From contig JASLIY010000031.1 in the NCBI GenBank assembly GCA_030152675.1, positions 1 through 10,872 of the forward strand: a DNA stretch of 10,872 nucleotides. Direction: 5' to 3'. The notes beneath the pieces were generated by a model. The model was not told the origin of the DNA. It was given only the letters and a program-made list of their open reading frames with translations, and made no database searches. This DNA comes from Acinetobacter sp. GTDB lineage: Bacteria > Pseudomonadota > Gammaproteobacteria > Pseudomonadales > Moraxellaceae. The translations under genes were made by a program, and so were the position numbers. This document shows positions 1 through 5,994 of this stretch, in pieces (position 1 is the stretch's first letter; each line of letters begins with the position of its first letter).

Positions 1-50
1 GGATCTAAACCAGATAAAACTTCAAGAGATTGAGCCGTATATTGAGACAC
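1..50 (-). CDS. parE: DNA topoisomerase IV subunit B, N-terminal fragment (5' end of gene only)
   Basis: Only the first 16 complete codons are in the window; the gene continues past base 1. Reading leftwards from a GTG start at 50-48 gives MSQYTAQSLEVLSGLD. This matches the start of ParE, where a short polar lead is followed by an 'EVLxGL(D/E)P' motif before the ATPase domain. ParE is the GHKL-type ATPase subunit of topoisomerase IV, which with ParC decatenates daughter chromosomes in the cytoplasm. An AAGGA Shine-Dalgarno sequence lies at 66-62, 11 bases upstream of the GTG and directly after the stop of the upstream hydrolase gene. Transcription is therefore probably shared with that gene. 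The same yqiA-parE order occurs in E. coli and supports the call. The fragment is too short to check any catalytic residue. Confidence 0.85.
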   Translation of the reverse strand, partial: MSQYTAQSLEVLSGLD

Positions 51-66
51 GTTGTAGATTTTCCTT

Positions 67-651
67 TTATTTTTGCGAGTAGGTTAAAAATTCGAGCAAC
101 AGCGGTATTTTCTGCGCAAAATCTTGCATCGCATGATCACCTTGGGCATCGGCGATGATCAGTGATTGGTGCTGCGGCTGACTATAATAACCTTGTGCTT
201 CACGATAATCCAAAATTTCATCCCCCTGCTGCAGCAACAGCATAATTTTTGCCGCTTGTGCCAGTTGAGGCACGGCCATCTGCTCCAGATCTTGCAGCTG
301 TGCCAGATCTAGCTGCCAATCGGCCGTAACTTGATAGGGAAATTGTTCTTGGCTGAACAGCCGATGAAACAGCAGCCATGGTCGCATAGCCGGATTGATT
401 AGAACAGCAGGCCGCGCATACCTTGCGACCATTTGTGTCGCGTAAAAGCCCCCTAAACTGCTGCCGACCAAAGCCACATCCTCTAGCGACTCAATCAGTG
501 CAGACAATTGCGCCATCACCTGCAACGGGGGTCGATTCAAATCGGGCAGATGTACGGTGTGCTTTGTAAAATTTCTACAATAATCATTCAGTTGTTGCCC
601 TTTATGCGATAAAGCGCTACTTTTAAAACCATGTAGATAAATAATATTCAT
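67..651 (-). CDS. yqiA: YqiA-type alpha/beta hydrolase (UPF0227 esterase family)
   Basis: A 194-residue protein, close to the usual length of YqiA. It opens with MNIIYLHGF, the first beta strand and HG oxyanion motif of a small alpha/beta hydrolase. The nucleophile elbow is GSSLGG at about residues 63-68 (Ser65). The probable acid is Asp144 in 'QQGDEILD' and the histidine is His173 in 'GDHAMQDF'. The family has serine esterase activity on short acyl esters in vitro; its physiological substrate is not settled. No signal peptide or membrane segment is seen, so it is cytoplasmic. I chose the ATG at 651 because it begins exactly at the family's first strand. A longer reading would need a TTG at 708 and adds 19 unlike residues. 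Neither start has a strong Shine-Dalgarno sequence. The stop lies 16 bases before parE, so the two probably form an operon. Confidence 0.85.
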   Translation of the reverse strand: MNIIYLHGFKSSALSHKGQQLNDYCRNFTKHTVHLPDLNRPPLQVMAQLSALIESLEDVALVGSSLGGFYATQMVARYARPAVLINPAMRPWLLFHRLFSQEQFPYQVTADWQLDLAQLQDLEQMAVPQLAQAAKIMLLLQQGDEILDYREAQGYYSQPQHQSLIIADAQGDHAMQDFAQKIPLLLEFLTYSQK

Positions 652-829
652 ATTGCAAGATCTACCTAAAAAGATTGATTTCAAATCATGCTGTGATGGA
701 ATTCTCAATATGTATTAATTTGTATATCAAAGTATTTTGTCTAACAAGAAAAGCCGCTGAGACTGGCCGTGGTCGTTATCTTAAATCGTTCAGGATGAAC
801 CCCTAAAAAAGATGACTGCACAGCATGGA

Positions 830-848
830 GATTGAACTGCATTCAATC
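830..848. promoter_or_regulatory. Perfect dyad, possible operator
   Basis: GATTGAACTGCATTCAATC has perfect 7-base arms (GATTGAA/TTCAATC) around a 5-base centre. It sits 123 bases upstream of the lipase-like gene and about 180 bases upstream of yqiA. The length and spacing would suit a homodimeric helix-turn-helix repressor, but I do not recognise the half-site and no regulator gene is adjacent. It could also be chance. Confidence 0.3.
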
Positions 849-895
849 GCAAAAATCAAAAAATTCGAGTTTCAGCGCTCACCCCAATGTTTAGC

Positions 896-911
896 TACTG
901 GCGAGCCAGTA
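896..911 (+). other. Short hairpin upstream of the lipase-like gene
   Basis: TACTGG, loop CGAG, CCAGTA form a 6-base perfect stem, followed by TTTAAAG. The U-tract is too short for a convincing terminator. It lies 60 bases before the ATG at 972, so it would be in the mRNA leader if transcription starts upstream of it. Confidence 0.25.
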
Positions 912-971
912 TTTAAAGTGCGGGTTTGAGTGAAGTGCTTGAATGATGATGAAGAGGGATGAAGATAAAAA

Positions 972-2303
972 ATGCCGAGTTTAACCCCACTACACGAAAC
1001 CTATTGTAAATGGGATCGCTCACCACCTAGCCAAGCAGACGTTCTTGAAGGCCTCGCACAATTGGTAAGCACCCCCTTAAACAGTGTGGTGAAGGATCTG
1101 ATTCAGACCATGCAGCGTGAAATTCTATTGAGCATGTTTGGTCTCAGCACACAAAAAACCAAGAAATTTCAAAAGACCGCCCAAATCGATAAAATCTACC
1201 AACTGGCTTATGGCGCGATGCAAAGATATGGTGCCAAGTGGGTTGCGCCCAGCCTACGCCAAATCATCGACCGTTTTCCAGATCTACATGACACCTCACT
1301 TAACCCGAGCTTGCATTATTTAATCGGTGTCTTAAATGGTGTGCTCGGTGATTACCTGCTTTCACGGCACAACCCGCTGGCACTGCCAATGGTGCTCTAT
1401 GATCACTATGGCGTGTTACAGCAAGGTGACTTAAGTGGCCGTGTGGTGATTTTCGTACATGGACTATGTATGAATCATCAAGACTGGAGCCATCGTAGCT
1501 ATGGTGGCATCGGTGAAAAACTACTGGCGCAGCGTGACAATAACACCATGCTTTACCTCAATTACAATACGGGGCGCCGCATCTCCGCCAATGGCCGTAG
1601 CCTTGCCAATCTATTACAGGAACTGGTTCGCAACCATCCACGCATCACCAGTCTAGACTTGATTGGGCATAGTATGGGCGGTTTGGTGGTTCGCAGTGCA
1701 TTGTTTTATGGCAAACAGAATATGTACCCGTGGCTGCACATGTTGGAAAATATGGTCTGCTTGGGTTCTCCACACCACGGTGCCGTGTTAGAACGTTTTG
1801 GTTTTTCCTTGCAAGAAAAGTTTGGCCGTTTTCCAGTGATGAAATTGCTCAGTCATCTGGTCAATATTCGCAGTAACGGCATCTTGGATCTGCGCTATGG
1901 CAGTGTGCGTGATGATGACTGGGAACATAACGACATTCGGATTGGTTTGATCGATGACAACCGTAAACCCGCGCCCTTGCCGTCTCATATCAATACTTTT
2001 TTGGTGGCTGGAACTTTGGAATTTGAAAATAAAAAAAATCTGCCTTTAAAAATCATCGGCGATTACTTGGTCAGTATTAAGAGTGCTTTGGGTGAACATC
2101 CCAATCCACGCTTTCAGCTCAAGTTACCCGAATCAAATAAGGCCGTATTTTACGGTTTGAATCACTTTGAGATCCAATATCATCCGAGTGTGGCCGAACA
2201 AGTCGCACGTTGGTTTTATCCGCATCATGAAGACCTTGATCCCGCGCAAATCAATAAATACCTGATCAAACTTGAAAGCATGCAGGGCATCGTCGAAACC
2301 TAA
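972..2303 (+). CDS. Lipase/esterase-like alpha/beta hydrolase with long N-terminal region
   Basis: The protein has 443 residues. The catalytic domain starts near residue 157 with 'RVVIFVHGLCMN', the oxyanion strand of PGAP1-like and lipase families. The nucleophile elbow is GHSMGG at 232-237 (Ser234), followed by 'CLGSPHHGA' at 263-271, a segment typical of triacylglycerol lipases. The likely acid is Asp364 in 'IIGDYLVS', and the histidine is His398 in 'GLNHFEI'. The order and spacing fit a complete Ser-Asp-His triad. Residues 1-155 lack a signal peptide and look mostly helical, with a basic patch near 62-74 (QKTKKF). Secretion by the Sec route is therefore unlikely, unlike classical secreted lipases. 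The substrate cannot be told from sequence. The gene stands alone: it is divergent from yqiA and ends before a bidirectional terminator. The ATG at 972 has purine-rich sequence upstream. Confidence 0.8.
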   Translation: MPSLTPLHETYCKWDRSPPSQADVLEGLAQLVSTPLNSVVKDLIQTMQREILLSMFGLSTQKTKKFQKTAQIDKIYQLAYGAMQRYGAKWVAPSLRQIIDRFPDLHDTSLNPSLHYLIGVLNGVLGDYLLSRHNPLALPMVLYDHYGVLQQGDLSGRVVIFVHGLCMNHQDWSHRSYGGIGEKLLAQRDNNTMLYLNYNTGRRISANGRSLANLLQELVRNHPRITSLDLIGHSMGGLVVRSALFYGKQNMYPWLHMLENMVCLGSPHHGAVLERFGFSLQEKFGRFPVMKLLSHLVNIRSNGILDLRYGSVRDDDWEHNDIRIGLIDDNRKPAPLPSHINTFLVAGTLEFENKKNLPLKIIGDYLVSIKSALGEHPNPRFQLKLPESNKAVFYGLNHFEIQYHPSVAEQVARWFYPHHEDLDPAQINKYLIKLESMQGIVET

Positions 2304-2331
2304 TCCGCGCTGTGTGGTCTATACCCTCTAG

Positions 2332-2346
2332 GCTGAGACTCTCAGC
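2332..2346. other. 15-base palindrome after the lipase-like gene
   Basis: GCTGAGACTCTCAGC is a perfect odd palindrome 28 bases after the stop codon and just before the strong terminator at 2361. As RNA it would give a 5-base stem with a 5-base loop. No U-tract follows, so it is not a terminator by itself. It may protect the 3' end or be incidental. Confidence 0.3.
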
Positions 2347-2360
2347 ACAATGACAGACAC

Positions 2361-2387
2361 AAAAAAACCAGCAGCGCTGGTTTTTTT
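2361..2387. terminator. Bidirectional intrinsic terminator
   Basis: Seven A, then CCAGC, loop AGC, GCTGG, then seven T. The stem is flanked by A and T runs on opposite sides, so it reads as a U-tailed terminator on both strands. It lies between convergent genes: the lipase-like gene ends at 2303 on the plus strand and dsbB ends at 2408 on the minus strand. It should serve both. Confidence 0.9.
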
Positions 2388-2407
2388 ACGGCATTGAGTC
2401 GATGACC

Positions 2408-2908
2408 TCAATCTAGGTCACGGCGAAATAACTGCCAAAGACTGATCAAGGTCAAGCATATAAAAAATAGCGCAGACCAGACTGGCAATGACTGCCCCAA
2501 GAAACTCCAATCCACCACGGCACATTCACCTGAGCCAGACAGCACTTGTTGAAAAACCGTTTTGAGCGGCAATGCATCAATCAGATAATCCAGTCCCGGA
2601 CCACAACTCGGCACTTGATCCGCAGGCAAATGCTGCAACCACACATGGCGCATCGCCACACCGGCTGACCACGCAATCGCTAAGGTCCCGAGGCCAGCAT
2701 AAATACGCTTTAAAGCCCGACTACGCGGATGATGCAGCCATGCAATCAGAGAGAATAGCCCAAGGCCAATCAGCCCCACCCGTTGAAATACACACAGTGG
2801 GCAAGGCTCTAAACCTTGCACATGCTCTAAATACAGTGCGAATGCCATGCCGATCACGCTGGCAAAAAATAAAAAACCACTCACAACGCGATAACGGCGC
2901 CATTGCAT
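2408..2908 (-). CDS. dsbB: Disulfide bond formation protein DsbB
   Basis: A 166-residue inner-membrane protein with four hydrophobic segments at roughly residues 8-27, 42-58, 69-87 and 139-160, as in DsbB. Both redox-active cysteine pairs are present: CPLC at 36-39 in the first periplasmic loop, and Cys102 ('VPSCGPG') with Cys129 ('GECAVV') in the second. An arginine (Arg43) just after the CxxC, in 'CVFQRVG', corresponds in position to the conserved quinone-site arginine of E. coli DsbB. The family reoxidises the periplasmic thiol oxidase DsbA and passes the electrons to ubiquinone. The ATG at 2908 has AGAGGA seven bases upstream, a good Shine-Dalgarno sequence. The gene follows gshA by 39 bases on the same strand and is probably co-transcribed. 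The terminator at 2361-2387 lies just beyond its stop. No dsbA is in the window. Confidence 0.96.
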   Translation of the reverse strand: MQWRRYRVVSGFLFFASVIGMAFALYLEHVQGLEPCPLCVFQRVGLIGLGLFSLIAWLHHPRSRALKRIYAGLGTLAIAWSAGVAMRHVWLQHLPADQVPSCGPGLDYLIDALPLKTVFQQVLSGSGECAVVDWSFLGQSLPVWSALFFICLTLISLWQLFRRDLD

Positions 2909-2947
2909 GCTGAATCCTCTGACTACTCTAAAACTTATTTGAATAAG

Positions 2948-4549
2948 TTATCTAAATTTTTCAAGATACTGCTCGAAGCTTTTTGAATGTTCTTGCTCAA
3001 GCTGCTGTTGTTTTTGCAACGATGTTTCTGCGAGCTGATTAAAATAAGAGATTCGCTCTGCACTGAGTGTATGTTGTTGGTAACTTTCCACATGTTGATG
3101 TGCCATATGGCTACCGAAATTCCATGTTCCACCGTGCTTCATGGTGTCTTGAATCACGTGCGCAGACAGGGTTGCATCGACATCTTGGTTGCGTTGCTGC
3201 ATCAAGCGCATCGCTGTGGTGTAGAGCTGAGTTTCACTGCTTTGATCCAACAACACCGCGATCTCTTGCATCGCATCAAGATGTGCGCCAACCCAATCTT
3301 CGACCGGATGCTCGACGTGATCGACTGCAATTTTGGCATTCGGTGCCCGACCACGATTGACCATCTCAGCTTGATTGACTTCGATTTGCTCTTGCTCGGC
3401 TTCCCAAAGTTCCGGGCTATCTTGCACTAAACAATACAAGGCCAAGACCTCTAAGAACGCCGCAGTACTTTCATCGATCCCGATCGGGCTGTATGGATTG
3501 ACGTCTACTGCGCGTAACTCGACATAGCCAATGCCGCGATTTTGTAGCGCTTGAGATGGTGTCTCATCCTCTTGTGGCACTTGTTTCGGACGCACCAAAC
3601 TGTAGTATTCATTTTCAATTTGCAGCACATGATCATTAATTTGTACCGGTTCGCCCTGCTCATCATTGAGGCCTAGGCGGCTAAAGGCTGCAAAAGGTGT
3701 GTTGACTGCTTTTTGTAGTTCTGCGACATAGTCATGCAAGTTGTTGTAGTGAATGCCGAGCTGTTTTTGCGCCGAGTTTTGATAACCAAACCGCCCCATG
3801 CGCAGCGCTGTCGCATACGGGAGATACAAGGTGCCTTTGACCAATGGCAAGAGCTGATGATCACGCCCCGTCATAAAACATTTGCACACCGACGGACTCG
3901 ATCCAAGCAAATAGATCACCAAAGGCGTCAGACGGATAAAGTTACGAATCAAGCCCAGATAACGATGGCTGCGATAATCAGTCAAACTCAGTGCAGCCAG
4001 TGCTGGATCAGCTTCATGCTGTTGTAAAGCTGCAAATAGATGATCTGCAAATGAAATATTATAGTGCACGCCCGAAATCGTCTGCATGCGACGTCCGTAA
4101 CGAATCCCCAATCCACGGCGATACAAGGTCTTAAAACGACCGATATTGGACTGGCCATATTGCGCCAAGCGAATATTCTCTTCGTCGTTGTCGAGCATAC
4201 ATGGCATCGACAGCGGCCACAATTTTTCACCTTCTGGGAGATGCTGATACACCACGGCGTGAATATCGCTCAAGCAGGACAAAGCTTTTTGGATACTGTC
4301 CTGCGGCGGCGTGATGAACTCCATCAAGGCTTCAGAATAATCGGTGGTGATATGCGGATGGGTCAAAGCCGAACCTAAACTTTTCGGGTGATCCGTTTGA
4401 GAAAGGTAGCCATTGCTTTGCATACGTAAGCTTTCCCGCTCAATACCCCTTAACATCCCCTGCAACAATGTAGAATCGACCCAGGTTGGAAGTACAGATG
4501 CAGAAGTGGATTCGGGTTGACTCATGTCTAAAGCTCGCTTATCTATCAT
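2948..4549 (-). CDS. gshA: Glutamate-cysteine ligase
   Basis: The protein has 533 residues, or 525 from the second start; E. coli GshA has 518. It catalyses ATP-dependent joining of L-glutamate and L-cysteine, the first and usually rate-limiting step of glutathione synthesis, in the cytoplasm. Family landmarks in order are GIERESLR at 35-42, 'GSALTHPHITTDYSE' at 59-73 (substrate and metal site region), SGVHYNISF at 159-167, and 'GYVELRAVDVNPYSPIGI' at 341-358. The C-terminal part has 'GGTWNFGSHMAHQH'. This is the proteobacterial GshA class and not a bifunctional GshF. Two starts are possible: ATG at 4549 and ATG at 4525 (MSQPES). Neither has a strong Shine-Dalgarno sequence, and the extra residues are not in the conserved region, so I cannot decide. 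dsbB follows 39 bases downstream. The first gene to the right points away. Confidence 0.96.
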   Translation of the reverse strand: MIDKRALDMSQPESTSASVLPTWVDSTLLQGMLRGIERESLRMQSNGYLSQTDHPKSLGSALTHPHITTDYSEALMEFITPPQDSIQKALSCLSDIHAVVYQHLPEGEKLWPLSMPCMLDNDEENIRLAQYGQSNIGRFKTLYRRGLGIRYGRRMQTISGVHYNISFADHLFAALQQHEADPALAALSLTDYRSHRYLGLIRNFIRLTPLVIYLLGSSPSVCKCFMTGRDHQLLPLVKGTLYLPYATALRMGRFGYQNSAQKQLGIHYNNLHDYVAELQKAVNTPFAAFSRLGLNDEQGEPVQINDHVLQIENEYYSLVRPKQVPQEDETPSQALQNRGIGYVELRAVDVNPYSPIGIDESTAAFLEVLALYCLVQDSPELWEAEQEQIEVNQAEMVNRGRAPNAKIAVDHVEHPVEDWVGAHLDAMQEIAVLLDQSSETQLYTTAMRLMQQRNQDVDATLSAHVIQDTMKHGGTWNFGSHMAHQHVESYQQHTLSAERISYFNQLAETSLQKQQQLEQEHSKSFEQYLEKFR

Positions 4550-4580
4550 TAAGATTCAAATAAAAATCATGCGTGAATAC

Positions 4581-4586
4581 AGTATA
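4581..4586 (-). promoter_or_regulatory. Possible -10 box for gshA
   Basis: On the minus strand 4586-4581 reads TATACT, a good sigma-70 -10 hexamer about 32 bases upstream of the first gshA ATG. No recognisable -35 hexamer lies 16-18 bases further upstream, and there is no TG extension. The eight bases AGTATACT (4581-4588) are a palindrome, so the same hexamer also reads on the plus strand. Confidence 0.35.
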
Positions 4587-4660
4587 CTTTGATTTTAAGC
4601 CGCGCAGTGCGTCACTCCACCAGAGTAGGCTGTCGCGATGATTTATTTTTGCAATTATTT

Positions 4661-4699
4661 ATCACAAACTTAGTGTTTAAGACATCTTAAATTTGTGAT
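4661..4699. repeat. Nested inverted repeat upstream of the DUF924 gene
   Basis: Outer arms ATCACAAA (4661-4668) and TTTGTGAT (4692-4699) are perfect and 8 bases long. Between them sit perfect inner arms TTTAAG (4676-4681) and CTTAAA (4686-4691) around the loop ACAT. As RNA the inner stem would stack directly on the right outer arm, with a 7-base bulge on the left. As DNA it could be a regulator site in the gshA-DUF924 divergent gap. The TCACA...TGTGA orientation is opposite to a CRP/Vfr site (TGTGA...TCACA), so I do not call it one. Confidence 0.45.
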
Positions 4700-4736
4700 G
4701 TTATTGAACAAATTACAACACAGAATGACTAATATC

Positions 4737-5276
4737 ATGAATGCTCAAGACGTTTTAGACTTTTGGTTCCATCCTGACACCCAAGCACATTGGTTTGCGA
4801 AAAGTGATGATTTTGATCAACAATTACGCAACAAGTTTTCTGACGTTTTTCAGCAAGCCTGCCAAGCTGAACTCTGGTCATGGCGTAAAAGTGCCGAAGG
4901 ACGTCTGGCTGAAATTATTATATTAGACCAATTTTCACGCAACATGTTTCGTGATCAAGCTCAGGCTTTTGCCCAAGATGGTTTGGCTTTGGCATTGAGT
5001 CAAGAAGCGATCAGTTTGAACCTCGATCAACAACTTTCTCCTGAACAGCGTTCATTTTTATATATGCCATTTATGCACAGTGAATCGGCACTGATTCATG
5101 AGTTTGCATTAAAACTGTTTCAACGCTTGGGCAATCCGGTCAATCTCGACTTTGAAAAGAAACATAAAGTCATTATCGATCGCTTTGGACGTTATCCGCA
5201 TCGCAATGCCATACTCGGACGCAGCTCGAGCCAAGAAGAATTAGCATTTTTACAGCAGCCCAACAGCAGCTTTTAA
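4737..5276 (+). CDS. DUF924 family protein
   Basis: A 179-residue soluble protein from the start chosen here. DUF924 signatures are visible: 'VLDFWFHPDTQAHWF' near the N terminus, 'WRKSAEGRLAEIIILDQFSRNMFR' in the middle (LDQF(S/P)RN is the strongest family motif), 'FLYMPFMHSE', and 'DRFGRYPHRNAILGR' near the C terminus. The family is predicted to be all-helical with a TPR-like fold; its biochemical role is unknown. The frame stays open upstream to a GTG at 4695. The family normally begins a few residues before VLDFWF, so ATG 4737 (MNAQDV) or ATG 4725 (MTNIMN) is more likely. No start has a clear Shine-Dalgarno sequence. The gene is divergent from gshA. The next gene begins 135 bases later, so it may be transcribed separately. 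Confidence 0.85.
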   Translation: MNAQDVLDFWFHPDTQAHWFAKSDDFDQQLRNKFSDVFQQACQAELWSWRKSAEGRLAEIIILDQFSRNMFRDQAQAFAQDGLALALSQEAISLNLDQQLSPEQRSFLYMPFMHSESALIHEFALKLFQRLGNPVNLDFEKKHKVIIDRFGRYPHRNAILGRSSSQEELAFLQQPNSSF

Positions 5277-5299
5277 ACTAAAGTTAAGTTTATTTCAGT

Positions 5300-5314
5300 C
5301 CGCAGCGTTTGCGG
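5300..5314. other. Small hairpin after the DUF924 gene
   Basis: CCGCA, loop GCGTT, TGCGG form a 5-base GC-rich stem 23 bases after the DUF924 stop. No T-run follows on either strand, so it is at best a weak or Rho-assisted transcript end. Confidence 0.3.
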
Positions 5315-5333
5315 TCAATGCCATTTGTTCTCT

Positions 5334-5390
5334 GCAGGTGCTGCAACAATGCTGGTCATGATCAATGCCAAGTCTTGTTGCTGCACTTGC
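5334..5390 (+). other. Long imperfect hairpin in the leader of the lipoprotein gene
   Basis: Bases 5333-5349 and 5375-5391 are near-complementary (14 of 17 positions; one exception is a G-U pair in RNA). The arms are TGCAGGTGCTGCAACAA and the reverse complement of AGCAAGTGCAGCAACAA. Inside them, TGG/CCA (5353-5355/5368-5370) and CAT/ATG (5357-5359/5365-5367) can continue the stem to a 5-base loop, GATCA. The structure ends 21 bases before the ATG at 5412 and 7 bases before the AGGGA ribosome binding site (5398-5402). No U-tract follows, so it is not a standard terminator. A leader or transcript-end element is possible. Confidence 0.4.
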
Positions 5391-5411
5391 TGATTCATAG
5401 GGAATTATTTT

Positions 5412-5981
5412 ATGAAAAATATTTATCTGAGTCTGTTCTTGGTCGGCGTTACGGCACTGAGCGCATGTGCCACGCTCCCGTCCAAACCCTTGCGTTTTGA
5501 TCAGCTGGGTCAATTTGAGAGCTATCCACTCAATGCACACAGTTATCGTGTGAGTTTTAAAACTGGGCGTAATATCAGTTTCGGCAGTGCAGAAGAAATC
5601 GCCTTACTCAAAGCGGCACAAATCACAGTCCAAAACGGATTTCAATATTTTAAAGTCGTCAACGATCCAAGCAACCGCACGCAACACCCTCCGCGCCAAG
5701 CCGTGGTCTATCCAACACCGATGTATCATCCCTATCCTTATGGCTATCGCAATCGCGGCATGCCATTTCATGACCCGTTCTTCTACGACATGCCACAAGT
5801 GGTGACACTTGATCCGGTCGAAGTGGCTTATACCATTGAGTGCTTTAAAGACAAAAAGGCTGCCCCATCCGATGCATTTGATGCACGTTTGATCTTACAA
5901 TCCTTGGGACAAAAATATTCGCTCAGTCCCAGCGGCGAGATTTTAAACCCCGAACTGCCCACAGCAGAGACAAAAAAATAA
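5412..5981 (+). CDS. Predicted lipoprotein, resembling the CC0125/CC1285 family
   Basis: A 189-residue protein with a lipoprotein signal peptide: basic MKN start, hydrophobic stretch, then the lipobox LSAC at 16-19. Cys19 would be lipidated. Alanine at +2 rather than aspartate suggests transfer to the outer membrane. The segment at about 57-82, 'GSAEEIALLKAAQITVQNGF' followed by 'QYFKVVN', resembles the pattern of CC0125/CC1285-type lipoproteins, where a helix of stacked alanines precedes 'GY..F.V'. That family has no known function. Residues about 93-127 are rich in Pro, Tyr, His and Arg ('YPTPMYHPYPYGYRNRG') and look like an exposed low-complexity loop. One further cysteine, in 'IECFKD', lies near residue 143. 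AGGGA at 5398-5402 is a fair ribosome binding site. The DUF445 gene begins 13 bases after the stop, so the two are probably co-transcribed. Confidence 0.8.
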   Translation: MKNIYLSLFLVGVTALSACATLPSKPLRFDQLGQFESYPLNAHSYRVSFKTGRNISFGSAEEIALLKAAQITVQNGFQYFKVVNDPSNRTQHPPRQAVVYPTPMYHPYPYGYRNRGMPFHDPFFYDMPQVVTLDPVEVAYTIECFKDKKAAPSDAFDARLILQSLGQKYSLSPSGEILNPELPTAETKK

Positions 5982-5994
5982 TTTAGGAAGATGA

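Larger units (their letters stand above)
709..971. other. Divergent intergenic region between yqiA and the lipase-like gene
   Basis: These 263 bases separate two genes that point away from each other, so promoters for both should lie here. I see no convincing reading frame. Two short dyads are present and are listed separately (830-848 and 896-911). No clean pair of -35 and -10 boxes stands out for either direction. Just before the plus-strand gene, AGAGGGA at 953-959 and GAAGA at 961-965 are possible ribosome binding sites for the ATG at 972. Confidence 0.6.

Noticed and set aside
652..708. A longer hydrolase starting at TTG 708.
   Set aside because: The 19 extra residues are unlike the family, and the ATG at 651 begins exactly at the first beta strand.
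2572..2913. A 113-codon plus-strand frame opposite dsbB.
   Set aside because: dsbB is certain from its cysteine pairs and membrane segments. The opposite frame is low in hydrophobic structure and has no recognisable motif or ribosome binding site.
4661..4699. A CRP/Vfr-type site in the gshA-DUF924 gap.
   Set aside because: The half-sites are in the reverse order (TCACA first, TGTGA second) and the 23-base spacing is wrong for that family.
4695..4736. A longer DUF924 protein starting at GTG 4695 or ATG 4698.
   Set aside because: The added residues precede the normal family start, have no ribosome binding site, and overlap the right arm of the inverted repeat.
5315..5398. A 27-codon minus-strand frame beginning MNQQVQQQDLALIM, followed by a small GC hairpin (5314-5300).
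   Set aside because: It has no Shine-Dalgarno sequence, no known relatives that I recognise, and it arises from the two arms of the hairpin at 5334-5390. The hairpin after its stop lacks a U-tract.
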